Shown here in pieces: positions 32,630-42,090 of a stretch of DNA of 64,000 nt. The stretch is from Bacteroidales bacterium (GTDB lineage: Bacteria; Bacteroidota; Bacteroidia; Bacteroidales; F082): positions 1 through 64,000 of the forward strand of contig JAKSMW010000009.1 of NCBI GenBank assembly GCA_024400395.1, in the 5' to 3' direction. The position numbers and the translations under genes are program-made. Every line of letters begins with the position of its first letter. Positions within the stretch are counted from its first letter, which is position 1. The notes under the pieces are model-generated. The model was not told the origin of the DNA and did no database searches. It saw only the letters and a list, made by a program, of their open reading frames with translations.

Positions 32630-34450
32630 ATGACAAGTATTAGAAATGTTGCGATTATCGCTCACGTTGACCATGGGAAGACGACATTGGTGGACCGTAT
32701 CCTTTACCAGTCAAAATTATTCAGGGACGACAAGGATAACGGAGGAGATTTGATTCTGGATAACAACGACCTTGAGCGTGAACGAGGTATCACTATTCTT
32801 TCGAAAAATGTGTCGGTGCGTTATAAAGACGTGAAAATCAATATCATCGACACTCCTGGCCACAGCGATTTCGGCGGCGAGGTGGAGCGCGTGCTTAACA
32901 TGGCCGACGGTGTCATCCTGCTTGTCGATGCCTTCGAGGGTCCGATGCCGCAGACACGCTTCGTGCTCGAAAAAGCCATACAACTCGGACTGAAACCTAT
33001 TGTTGTGGTCAATAAAGTTGACAAGCCTAACTGCACGCCGGAGGAGACACAGGAAGCCGTTTTCGATCTCATGTATAACCTCGGAGCCAACGACGACCAA
33101 CTTGATTTCCCGACGGTATATGGTTCTTCAAAACAAGGTTGGATGTCGGATCACTGGACACATGTTACAAGTGATGTGTCGTATCTCCTTGATACTATTA
33201 TCAATACGATTCCTGAGGCGAAATACGAGGAAGGCACTCCTCAGATGCTCATCACCTCATTGGACTACAGCTCTTACGTCGGTCGTATCGCTGTCGGTCG
33301 CCTGAAACGTGGTACGCTTCAGGCCGGTATGAACGTCTCACTCGTAAAACGCGACGGCACAATTGAGAAGAACCAGATTAAGGAACTTTATACTTTCGAA
33401 GGCCTCGGAAAGGAACGTACCAAGAAGCCGGTGATGGCTGGCGACATCGTTGCCATCATGGGTCTCGAAAACTTTGAAATCGGTGACACTGTCGCCGACT
33501 TCGAGAACCCGGAGGCACTTCCTCCAATCCATGTCGATGAGCCGACAATGAGTATGTTGTTCACAATCAACAACTCACCGTTCTTCGGCAAGGAAGGCAA
33601 GTACGTAACGTCACGCCACCTGCGCGAGCGTCTTTATAAGGAGACGGAGAAAAACCTCGCGTTGAGGGTTGAGGACACCGATTCGCCGGATTCGTTGATG
33701 GTCTATGGCCGCGGCATTCTTCACCTCAGCATCTTGGTAGAGACGATGCGCCGCGAAGGCTATGAGTTCCAGATCGGCCAGCCGAAAGTCATCTTGAAAG
33801 AGATTGACGGGAAAAAATGTGAGCCTATTGAGGTGATGAACGTGCAGGTCCCTGAGGATTTCGCGGGCCGCGTCATCGAGCTCGCGTCACAGCATAAAGG
33901 CGAGATGACAAATATGTCACCAAAGGGCGACCGCATGAACCTTGAGTTCGACATCCCGGCGAGAGGACTCATCGGCTTGAGGAGCGCGATGCTCACCGCG
34001 ACGGAAGGTGAAGCGGTGATGTCGCACCGTTTCAAAGATTACGAGCCGTGGAAAGGCGACATGGAATTCCGTGACGTCGGTGCGCTTATCGCAATGGAGA
34101 CTGGCTCGGCGGTGCCTTACGCGCTGTGGAAACTTCAGGACCGCGGCAAGTTCTTCGTGCTGCCGAACGAAGATGTCTATATGGGCGAAGTCATCGGAGA
34201 GAATACACGTTCAAACGATATCGTGTTGAATATCAACAAGACAAAGCATCTTACCAACGTCCGTGCTTCCGGTTCTGACGATAAAATCGTCCTCATTCCG
34301 CCAGTAAGGATGTCGCTCGAAGAATACATGGAATACATCCGCGATGACGAATATCTCGAAGTCACGCCGAAGAGCCTCCGCTTGAGAAAAATCATCCTTG
34401 ATGAAATCGAGAGAAAGAGAAGCGGAAGAAAGAGCGAGACGGTTGAGTGA
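32630..34450 (+). CDS. typA: Ribosome-associated GTPase TypA/BipA
   Basis: This 606-residue translational GTPase has the EF-G-like G domain: NVAIIAHVDHGKTTLVD (G1), RGITILSKN (G2), DTPGHSDFGGEVER (G3), NKVDKP (G4), then domains II, III and V, and the BipA-specific C-terminal domain (VLNINKTKHLTNVRASG). It acts in ribosome assembly and stress adaptation. The open frame reaches back into the minisatellite, but the conserved N-terminus and the promoter at 32546 fix the start at 32630. Confidence 0.97.
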   Translation: MTSIRNVAIIAHVDHGKTTLVDRILYQSKLFRDDKDNGGDLILDNNDLERERGITILSKNVSVRYKDVKINIIDTPGHSDFGGEVERVLNMADGVILLVDAFEGPMPQTRFVLEKAIQLGLKPIVVVNKVDKPNCTPEETQEAVFDLMYNLGANDDQLDFPTVYGSSKQGWMSDHWTHVTSDVSYLLDTIINTIPEAKYEEGTPQMLITSLDYSSYVGRIAVGRLKRGTLQAGMNVSLVKRDGTIEKNQIKELYTFEGLGKERTKKPVMAGDIVAIMGLENFEIGDTVADFENPEALPPIHVDEPTMSMLFTINNSPFFGKEGKYVTSRHLRERLYKETEKNLALRVEDTDSPDSLMVYGRGILHLSILVETMRREGYEFQIGQPKVILKEIDGKKCEPIEVMNVQVPEDFAGRVIELASQHKGEMTNMSPKGDRMNLEFDIPARGLIGLRSAMLTATEGEAVMSHRFKDYEPWKGDMEFRDVGALIAMETGSAVPYALWKLQDRGKFFVLPNEDVYMGEVIGENTRSNDIVLNINKTKHLTNVRASGSDDKIVLIPPVRMSLEEYMEYIRDDEYLEVTPKSLRLRKIILDEIERKRSGRKSETVE

Positions 34451-34510
34451 TTTGTCTGCTGCCAACTTTTAAGTCGTTGAAATAGAATAATAATTTAATA
34501 ATTGAAAAAG

Positions 34511-35299
34511 ATGAAAAGGTTTTTTAAAATTGTGGCTTGCGCGATGCTGATTCTCGCGATGGCCAGCATGATGAGCTCTTGCAAGAAAGACTACAAGACA
34601 CAGGTTATTTACACTGCTGGCTGGGGCAATTACGAACTTAGCCAATCTGAATTTAAGATCATTAAAGATTATTTGGCGGAAAAGGGTGCCATGAGCATCG
34701 GCCAATATAAGATTTACAATGTGACGAGTACAGACAGCGAGGATGACTGCCTGAGACAGGCGGATGAAATGGCAAAGGCTGATTTCGCAAATTCGATACG
34801 CAATCTTAAGGTGGAAGAAATCCAGCCAAAATTAAAGGTCGGCGATTATTTTTCATACGTCTGGCATAGAACAGATGGCGCTGGCAATGTGGTTAAGATA
34901 GGGGAGTGGAAGTGTCCTGCGATACCGGTGCCTCCTGTGTATGGAAAGATTACTGTAAACGGAACTGAAAATAATGTGACAGGTGCATCAATATCTTTCC
35001 CAATATTCGATGGATCTCTCTCTGCTTTCATAACGTTGCATTCTGAAAAAACACGATATGCGATAAGGATTTTAGGCGTTGAACAGGAAGGTGTCGTGCC
35101 GGAAGGAAATTTCGATGTAGATGGCGAGAAGAATATCGGTTATGTGGTTTGCGATGAAGTAAGGTATTATGCAACCGGAACATCATGCACCATCTCGAAA
35201 AACGGCATGTTCTACAAGTTCGCCTCGTCTGGAACTGCGACAGACAAAAACGGCAACAAGATTGAGTTCAGTGTGGATTGCGATCAGGTCGTGTTATAA
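34511..35299 (+). CDS. Lipoprotein of unknown function, related to the one at 55035
   Basis: This 262-residue protein has a lipoprotein signal with Cys at about residue 24 (MMSSCKKD). The mature part has an N-terminal region with EKGAMSIGQY, TDSEDDCLRQADEMAKADF and KIGEWKCP, and a beta-rich C-terminal half ending EFSVDCD. The same order of blocks (EKG, TEEECDMKAETQVQADW, VGVWSCP, final VKFSLNC) is found in the lipoprotein at 55035-55895, so the two are diverged paralogues. No family name recognised. It lies 60 bases after typA with no clear promoter. It is convergent with the hybrid kinase gene, 4 bases apart. Confidence 0.7.
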   Translation: MKRFFKIVACAMLILAMASMMSSCKKDYKTQVIYTAGWGNYELSQSEFKIIKDYLAEKGAMSIGQYKIYNVTSTDSEDDCLRQADEMAKADFANSIRNLKVEEIQPKLKVGDYFSYVWHRTDGAGNVVKIGEWKCPAIPVPPVYGKITVNGTENNVTGASISFPIFDGSLSAFITLHSEKTRYAIRILGVEQEGVVPEGNFDVDGEKNIGYVVCDEVRYYATGTSCTISKNGMFYKFASSGTATDKNGNKIEFSVDCDQVVL

Positions 35300-35303
35300 T
35301 GAT

Positions 35304-37760
35304 TTAGTCTGAAATATCGTATTTTTCTGACAAAAGGTTCATAAGGGTGTCGGTTTCTTCCATGAAACCGACGCCTTTTTCTTCCCAGTCGGGGAATGAC
35401 GCGGATTCCTGACCTCTGCATCCGTCCATGATTGTCAGGTAATCGGCTGATTTCTGCTCAAGTTGGATGAACATCGGCTTCATCTTATGGCACACGGATT
35501 GCGCCTTTGCGAAGTCGTGTTCGTTTATCGCATCGTTGAGTGTGACAAGGTTGTCGGATGTTGACTTGACAAAGGCGTCAAGGATTTCTTTTATCGCTTC
35601 TTCGTCGTTGTCGAACATCGTGCACAAGCCGGGAAAATCATCTGAAAATGAGCATCTTCTCGCGTATTCTTCGTTCCAATTTAAGTGCAGAAGCTCCGCT
35701 AAGTCTTTGATGCGGAATGGTTTTTTCAGATAACCGTCGAATCCTTCCGACGTGGCGGCGTGTTGTCCGTATTCGTCGCGTGCCGTCATGATGATGACTT
35801 GCATCTCAGGCTTGATGCTTTTTATCGAATGCAGGACATCGATGCCGGAGAATGTTCCCATCTCCCTGTCGGTGATGACGATGTCGAAGTTGTTTATGAT
35901 GTCAAGGTACCTGCTGAACTCCACCGAAGAACGGCAGAAATCCGATTTCTGTCCGAGTTTGGCTAACATGGCACTTGCAACGGTCAGAAGGCTGTTGTCA
36001 TCATCCACAAGGAGTATGTTGAGGTTTCTGCCAGGTTCTGATTTGGGTTCATCGTGTTTTTTAACTTCCTTGTTTTCAACCTTTTCCACGAGTTTGATGG
36101 GTATGATGATTTCGGTGTGTGTGCCTTCCCCGACTTTTGACATCATTTTGATTTTGCCTCCGAGCAGGTCGAGGAGACCTTTCACGACGTACAGGCCGAA
36201 CCCGTTGCCTTCGGCGAGTCCGGTGTTGTTTTCCGCCCGGCTGAACGGCTTGAACATCTCTTCAATCTTGTCTTCAGGAATGCCGATGCCGCTGTCTATC
36301 ACGCTGAAAATCAATTTCTTGTTTTCAAGGTAAACGCCGAAATGAACCTCGCCTTCGATGGTGTATTTCAGCGAATTTGAAATGATGTTGCTGATTATCT
36401 GTTTGATTTTCAAAGGGTCGGAGCTGATGTGGAGATGTTCCGGTATGCCTTTGTGATAAAACAATTTCAGCTGTTTGTTCTCGGCTATCGGCATGAGCAT
36501 GTTCCTCAGCTGGTCGCAAAGTTCGGAAATGTCGAAGTCGGAGCGTTTCACGAATTGCCGTCCTTGGTCGAGGCTTGAAAATTCGAGAAGGTTTGAAAGC
36601 AGCGACAGGATGTGTTCCGAGGAGTATTTCATGGAGTTCAGCCGCGCGATGTCATGCGGCTGGAGTTTTTCCATCTTCATCAGTTCGATGTATCCGATAA
36701 CGGAAGAGAGCGGTGCCTTGATGTCGTGCGAAACGGAAAGCAGCAGCTTGTGGCGGCTTTCCATGATTTCGTCGGCGCGGCGAAGTGCTTCCTCACGCTC
36801 TTTTCTCGCCTTCGACACTTTCTGTATGTCATAGAAAATCAAGGTGATAAACAAAAGAATCAAGACGAGCGCGATTGTGCCACTGTAAATTGAATAGTTG
36901 AGGTTTTTCCTTATCAGGACGTCACTTTTCTGTACTTCGCCCATCACGGTCTCCAACGTCTGTTTGTGGAGCGTAATCAGAAGCCCGGAGATTTCTTCCG
37001 AAATGTTTTGGTCGGCGAGGATAAATGTATGATATTGATCTTCAACGTCTTTTATTCTTTTCAAATATTCGTTTTTGCCTTTTTCACTGTAAATCTGAAT
37101 GTCGTTGAGCAGTTTGCTGTTGTCTGGCTTGAAACCTTTGTCGATGGTGTCGAAAGTGGTTTTTGACAAAAGGATGATGCTGTCGGTGGCGCTTTCTGAA
37201 GAGAAAAGTCTCTCGAAGAAGTTTTTCTTTTTCGCCTTTTTGACAATGGTGTCTTGTGTGATGACGGCAACGACTTCAGGCTTCCTTTCGGGCTTGTAGT
37301 TCATGAGCAGATTGTAAATCTCATCGTAAGGGTTGAAAGCCTCGTATTGTTTTGATATATTGCTGATTATCAATTCTTTGTGTTGTAACAAACTTACCAA
37401 ATCGTCAAGAAGCACCTTGTTTGTGGCTTTGCGGCCTGAATAATTCACTATCGAATCGTTTATCATTTTGATGTCGTCGAGCCGGTCTTTGAAAAGTTGG
37501 AGTTGGTCAGGATTGCTCGAAAATGTGTAAAGTTGTGCGCTGGCCTGTGCCTCGTTGACTGTCCGGATAAGTGAGTTGGTGAGGCTCAGCACTTTTTCAT
37601 TGCGCCTGATGTTTCGTCTTTGCTCGGAAATGGTGTTTCTCAAGTTGGAAATATAATATATCATTGCAGTGCAAAGCGCAGCAACCATCAGGAAGATGAT
37701 GGCCGCACTGTATCTTACACGCCGCTCGTTACCGCTTCTGCTTTTCAGTTTGTATCTCAT
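35304..37760 (-). CDS. Hybrid sensor histidine kinase with receiver and Hpt domains
   Basis: This 818-residue inner-membrane protein has a membrane segment at about 18-37, a periplasmic helical sensor region of about 250 residues (CHASE3-like opening NEAQASAQLYTF), and a second membrane segment at about 292-310. HisKA follows with His345 in SVSHDIKAP, then the ATPase with GIGIPEDKI and EGNGFGLYVV, a receiver with Asp631 in DIVITDREMG, and an Hpt domain with His758 in CHKMKPMF. All phosphorelay sites but the final output regulator are present, so a partner regulator must be encoded elsewhere. It diverges from the RND pump genes, which may be its targets; that is inference. Confidence 0.92.
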   Translation of the reverse strand: MRYKLKSRSGNERRVRYSAAIIFLMVAALCTAMIYYISNLRNTISEQRRNIRRNEKVLSLTNSLIRTVNEAQASAQLYTFSSNPDQLQLFKDRLDDIKMINDSIVNYSGRKATNKVLLDDLVSLLQHKELIISNISKQYEAFNPYDEIYNLLMNYKPERKPEVVAVITQDTIVKKAKKKNFFERLFSSESATDSIILLSKTTFDTIDKGFKPDNSKLLNDIQIYSEKGKNEYLKRIKDVEDQYHTFILADQNISEEISGLLITLHKQTLETVMGEVQKSDVLIRKNLNYSIYSGTIALVLILLFITLIFYDIQKVSKARKEREEALRRADEIMESRHKLLLSVSHDIKAPLSSVIGYIELMKMEKLQPHDIARLNSMKYSSEHILSLLSNLLEFSSLDQGRQFVKRSDFDISELCDQLRNMLMPIAENKQLKLFYHKGIPEHLHISSDPLKIKQIISNIISNSLKYTIEGEVHFGVYLENKKLIFSVIDSGIGIPEDKIEEMFKPFSRAENNTGLAEGNGFGLYVVKGLLDLLGGKIKMMSKVGEGTHTEIIIPIKLVEKVENKEVKKHDEPKSEPGRNLNILLVDDDNSLLTVASAMLAKLGQKSDFCRSSVEFSRYLDIINNFDIVITDREMGTFSGIDVLHSIKSIKPEMQVIIMTARDEYGQHAATSEGFDGYLKKPFRIKDLAELLHLNWNEEYARRCSFSDDFPGLCTMFDNDEEAIKEILDAFVKSTSDNLVTLNDAINEHDFAKAQSVCHKMKPMFIQLEQKSADYLTIMDGCRGQESASFPDWEEKGVGFMEETDTLMNLLSEKYDISD

Positions 37761-37777
37761 TTTAAACTAAAATCGTG

Positions 37778-37785
37778 CAAAAATA
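37778..37785 (-). promoter_or_regulatory. -7 promoter element of the hybrid kinase gene
   Basis: TATTTTTG on the minus strand, 18 bases upstream of the kinase start. Confidence 0.55.
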
Positions 37786-37816
37786 GTTATTTTTCTCTTG
37801 ATATGGATTTTTTTTA

Positions 37817-37824
37817 TAAATTTG
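37817..37824 (+). promoter_or_regulatory. -7 promoter element of the RND efflux operon
   Basis: TAAATTTG 48 bases before the ATG at 37872. It shares a 111-base divergent control region with the kinase promoter. Confidence 0.5.
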
Positions 37825-37871
37825 CCAGTTAAAAATTTTTTTGCAAAAATAACAAATTGAGTTATAAATAT

Positions 37872-38897
37872 ATGAGAATCAACATTAAAACTGTTTTGAT
37901 GATGTTGGCGGCTGTGATACTTGCCGGCTGCACTGAACAAAAAGAAACCGATGTGAAGTTCAATCACGTCATTGATGTGGAGGTGATGGCTGTCGATGCG
38001 TCTAACAATGAGAATTTCAGGAATTATATCGGCACATTGAAGAGCAATGTTGAAGTCCCGATGTCGTTTGACTACGGCGGAACTTTGACTGGTGTTTACG
38101 TACATAACGGTCAGGTTGTGAAGAAGGGTGATATTTTGGCGAAGGTTGACGACCGTACGGCGAGAAGCCTGCATGAGACCTCGTTGGCTTCGTTGCATCA
38201 GGCCGAAGACGGCTACGAGCGTTTGAAGAAAGTCCACGACGAAGGTGGTGTCAGCGATGTCCGTTGGGTTCAGATGCTGACAGATTTGGAGAGAGCTCGC
38301 CAGGCAGAAGTCACGGCACGTAAACATTTGGAAGACTGCACATTATATGCGCCACAAGATGGTGTCGTGAGCATGGACACACGCGTCGTCGGTGTCGAGA
38401 TGCTCCCGTCGGAGAAATTCTGCACCATCGTTGACTTGAATCAGATGATGGTGAAGTTCGCCGTCCCGGAAAGGGAAATCGGGATGTTGGAAGTTGGGAA
38501 TCAGGTGCTTGTGAAACTACCTTCATTGGGTGAAGAGGAATATGTAATCAAGATTTATGACAAGTCGCTGATGGCTAATCGTTTAGGTCATACTTACGAT
38601 GTCTTGGCCAAATTTGAAACAAAGATGAACAAGCAATTGCTTCCAGGAATGGTGGCGAAGGTGCGGATGCTGTCAACACAAAGCACCGGCATAGTCGTGC
38701 CGAGTTCATGTGTCCAGACAATGAACGACGGCCTCTCGGTTTGGGTGGTCGAAAATGGAGTGGCGAAACGCCGTTCAATCAAGGTCAGCGAGTTCGTGAA
38801 AAACGGAGTGATGGTGACTGACGGGCTGAACTACGGCGACATCGTGGTGACAAGCGGATACCAGAAACTGTACAACGGAGCGAAAGTGTCGTACTGA
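37872..38897 (+). CDS. RND efflux periplasmic adaptor (membrane fusion) lipoprotein
   Basis: This 341-residue protein has a lipoprotein signal with Cys at about residue 18 (VILAGCTEQ). The order is typical of HlyD/AcrA adaptors: first lipoyl half GTLTGVYVHNGQVVKKGDILAKVDD, abbreviated here as YVHNGQVVKKGDILAKVDD, a helical hairpin (RARQAEVTARKHLEDC), the second lipoyl half APQDGVVS, and beta-barrel segments ending in GDIVVTSGYQKLYNG. It links the inner-membrane pump to the TolC channel. First gene of the three-gene pump operon; the ATG at 37872 is chosen over an upstream TTG. Confidence 0.92.
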   Translation: MRINIKTVLMMLAAVILAGCTEQKETDVKFNHVIDVEVMAVDASNNENFRNYIGTLKSNVEVPMSFDYGGTLTGVYVHNGQVVKKGDILAKVDDRTARSLHETSLASLHQAEDGYERLKKVHDEGGVSDVRWVQMLTDLERARQAEVTARKHLEDCTLYAPQDGVVSMDTRVVGVEMLPSEKFCTIVDLNQMMVKFAVPEREIGMLEVGNQVLVKLPSLGEEEYVIKIYDKSLMANRLGHTYDVLAKFETKMNKQLLPGMVAKVRMLSTQSTGIVVPSSCVQTMNDGLSVWVVENGVAKRRSIKVSEFVKNGVMVTDGLNYGDIVVTSGYQKLYNGAKVSY

Positions 38898-38939
38898 CTT
38901 GTTGATTATCATAGGAATTCTTAACCTAAATTAGATTTT

Positions 38940-41900
38940 ATGGCAAAAAAAAGAAATATAGTGGAGGCTGCGATGAGAAACAACAGCATAGTGTTTTTCT
39001 TCGTGGCGGTTCTCGTCATTTTCGGTTTCATGGCATTGCCGAAGCTGAAGAAGAACGAGTTCCCGGATGTTACAATACGTCAAGGTGTTGTGGCTGTGGT
39101 TTATCCGGGTGCGACGGCGCAGGAGATCGAAGAACGTGTGGCCGGTGCCACAGAACAGTATCTCTTCACTTTCGGTGACGTGAGTAAGCAGAAGACGTAC
39201 TCGTTTTCGAGAGACGGTATGCTTTATCTCTTCGTGACACTTAACAATGATGTCAAAGACGCCAAGATGACATGGTCGCGTATCCGTCAGGGATTGGCGT
39301 TGTTCAAGACGACATCTTTGCCGCAAGGTGTTTTATCGACGGTTGTCATCGATGACTTCGGCAATGCGTCGTCGTTGCTTCTCGCCATCGAGAGTGACCA
39401 GCGTTCTTCAAGAGAACTGCGTGAATATACCGACAAGCTCGCTACAAGGCTGCGCCGCATTGAGACGATGGGCAACATCAAGGTCATCGGCGAGGAGAAA
39501 GAGGAAATCGCCATTTACATGGACCCGGCTCTCATGACGGAATACGCTGTCACGGCGGCGACAATCTCTGCCGAACTTGCGTTGCACAGCCTCCGTACAA
39601 TCACCGGAAAGGCTGATAATGAAGACGGTAACGCCGTCGTCCACGTCGAAGTGCCTTACGATAACGTGTATGACCTCTCGGAAATGATAGTCTTCTCCGA
39701 CCCACTGACAGGGCAGGTGGTGAAACTGCGCGACGTGGCTCGTATCGAACGCCATTATCAGGAATCATCTGAATACATTCAATATTCTGACTCAATAGTG
39801 GAAAACAACAGATGTATGATGCTGTCGATGGAGATGCGTTCGGGCTATAATGTCGTTGAGTTCGGCGATGAGGTTGACGAGGTCATCGAGTCGTTTCTTG
39901 CCACGGCGCCGCCTGACATCCGCGTGCATCGAATCACCGACCAACCTGTTGTGGTCAACAAGTCGGTGCTGTCGTTCCTGAAAGACCTTGTCGCGGCAAT
40001 ACTCATCGTCATTCTTGTGATGCTCACTCTGTTTCCGATGCGAACGGCTTTGGTGTCGTCAACGTCGGTGCCGGTGTGCATCGCGGCGGCATGGGCTGCC
40101 ATGTATCTCTTCGGAATGGAACTGAATACGGTGACACTCGCCGCACTCATCGTTGTCCTCGGCATGGTCGTCGATGACTCCGTCGTGGTGATTGACGGAT
40201 ATATCGACATGGTGAACGAAGGCCATTCGCGTTGGTATTCGGCTTCCGTCTCGACAAAATACCTGATGTCATCGATGATTATCGCCACATGCGCCATCAC
40301 CTGCATATTCTTCCCGATGCTCCCGATAATGGATGGCACGCTTCTCGGCGACTTCATCAATCTGTTCCCGTGGGCGATCTTCATCACCCTTGCGTGCAGC
40401 TTCCTTTACGCCATCTGGGTGATACCGTATATGTCGGTCAGAATGATCGGACCGGCAAACCCCAACAAACTTTCAAGGATGGAGAAATTTCAAGGCAAGT
40501 TCTTCGCCGGACTTCAAGGCGGATACAAAAAACTTCTTGACCTCTGTTTCAGACATAAAGTGTTGACAATCATTGTGGCGTTGGTGTTTGTCCTCGTTGG
40601 CATCGGGCTGTTTATGACATTGAAGATACAACTGTTCCCAAAGGCTGAACGCGACAGCTTCGCCGTTGAGATACATCTCGAAAAAGGCAGTTCAATAGAG
40701 GAGACGGCGGCAGTCACCGACTCATTGACGAAACTGCTCAAGCAGGACAAACGTGTCTCTTCCGTCACGTCGTTCATCGGGATGGCGTCGCCACGTTTCC
40801 ACATAACATACGCGCCGCAGCTCGCGTCAAGCGCATACGCACAGCTTATCGTGAACACAGTCTCCGAAAACGCCACGAAGGAAATGATTGAGGAATATGC
40901 GCAGCAATATGAAAATATATTCCCTATCGCTCAGATTCGTTTCAAACAGATGGACTACAACCAGGTCAATGCGCCGGTGGAATATTATATCATGGGTGAT
41001 GACTATGCCGCACTGGAGCCGGTACGTGACTCACTCATCGCTTTCATGAAACAGGACGAAAACCTTTTCTTCGTTTACTCTGATTATGATGAAAATGAAG
41101 AGATTATCGAAGTCGAACTCATCCCCGAAGAAGCCTATCGGCTCGGCGTGACACAGGCGGTCTTGTCGGCTTACCTCTCGACGGCGTTGTCAGGTAACAG
41201 CATGCTCTCGATCTGGGAGGAAAGTTACAGGCTTCCTACCGCTATTTATACTGAAGATGTTCATGATATTGATTATGAATCGGTTGGAGATTTGCTAATC
41301 CCGACAAGCAAACCCGGTGTCTGGGTGCCTTTACGTCAGGTGGCGACTTTGAAACCTCATTTCATACACAGCAGCATGACACACAGAAACGGAAGACGTT
41401 GCATCACCGTGAGTGCTGACGTGATGCCGGGCGCCGGCGAACTTGAGGAGTTTGCCAAGATAGACAAGTACTTAAAGACTTTAGACATTCCTGAAGATGT
41501 GGTGATAGAACCGGGCGGTTCCAAACAGATTACCATCGAGATGATGCCATCGCTCATTCAGTCAATCGTCGCTGCATTGGCGGTGATGTTCCTGATACTG
41601 ATGTTCCATTACCATAAAATCGGAATCTCCGTGCTTTCAATTTCAGTGTCAGTACTTTGCATTTTCGGTTCGACATTCGGTCTGTGGCTTTTCGGTCTCG
41701 ATATGTCAGTGACGGCGATACTTGGCGTGATTTCCCTTATCGGTATCATAGTGAGAAACGCTGTAATAATGTATGACTATGCAAATGAACTTGTTGTGAA
41801 ACAACATCTTACGCCGGGCGATGCTGCTTATCATGCGGGAATGCGTCGTATGAGACCGATTTTCCTCACTTCAATAGCGGCGGCTCTCGGCGTTGTGCCT

Positions 41901-42059
41901 ATGATTATCGCAAGGACTTTGCTCTGGGAACCGATGGGCGTGGTGATATGCTTCGGCACCATCATCACCTTCCCGCTTGTTGTTACCGTGCTTCCTGTGG
42001 CGTATAGTCTCGCTTTCGACAAAAAGAAAAGGAATTGCGTGAAGAAGATTAGTAAGTAA
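38940..42059 (+). CDS. RND-family efflux pump, inner-membrane subunit
   Basis: This 1039-residue protein has the AcrB-type layout: a first membrane helix, a large periplasmic porter loop (PGATAQEIEERVA, TVVIDDFG), membrane helices with VVLGMVVDDSVVVIDG in segment 4 (Asp residues of the proton relay), a second periplasmic loop (VNAPVEYYIMGDD) and the last helices with IVRNAVIMYDYANE. It exports hydrophobic compounds driven by protons; the substrate cannot be read from sequence. It lies 42 bases after the adaptor gene. Length and domains are complete. Confidence 0.95.
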   Translation: MAKKRNIVEAAMRNNSIVFFFVAVLVIFGFMALPKLKKNEFPDVTIRQGVVAVVYPGATAQEIEERVAGATEQYLFTFGDVSKQKTYSFSRDGMLYLFVTLNNDVKDAKMTWSRIRQGLALFKTTSLPQGVLSTVVIDDFGNASSLLLAIESDQRSSRELREYTDKLATRLRRIETMGNIKVIGEEKEEIAIYMDPALMTEYAVTAATISAELALHSLRTITGKADNEDGNAVVHVEVPYDNVYDLSEMIVFSDPLTGQVVKLRDVARIERHYQESSEYIQYSDSIVENNRCMMLSMEMRSGYNVVEFGDEVDEVIESFLATAPPDIRVHRITDQPVVVNKSVLSFLKDLVAAILIVILVMLTLFPMRTALVSSTSVPVCIAAAWAAMYLFGMELNTVTLAALIVVLGMVVDDSVVVIDGYIDMVNEGHSRWYSASVSTKYLMSSMIIATCAITCIFFPMLPIMDGTLLGDFINLFPWAIFITLACSFLYAIWVIPYMSVRMIGPANPNKLSRMEKFQGKFFAGLQGGYKKLLDLCFRHKVLTIIVALVFVLVGIGLFMTLKIQLFPKAERDSFAVEIHLEKGSSIEETAAVTDSLTKLLKQDKRVSSVTSFIGMASPRFHITYAPQLASSAYAQLIVNTVSENATKEMIEEYAQQYENIFPIAQIRFKQMDYNQVNAPVEYYIMGDDYAALEPVRDSLIAFMKQDENLFFVYSDYDENEEIIEVELIPEEAYRLGVTQAVLSAYLSTALSGNSMLSIWEESYRLPTAIYTEDVHDIDYESVGDLLIPTSKPGVWVPLRQVATLKPHFIHSSMTHRNGRRCITVSADVMPGAGELEEFAKIDKYLKTLDIPEDVVIEPGGSKQITIEMMPSLIQSIVAALAVMFLILMFHYHKIGISVLSISVSVLCIFGSTFGLWLFGLDMSVTAILGVISLIGIIVRNAVIMYDYANELVVKQHLTPGDAAYHAGMRRMRPIFLTSIAAALGVVPMIIARTLLWEPMGVVICFGTIITFPLVVTVLPVAYSLAFDKKKRNCVKKISK

Positions 42060-42090
42060 GTTGATCGATAAATTATTTTAAGGAATAAAT

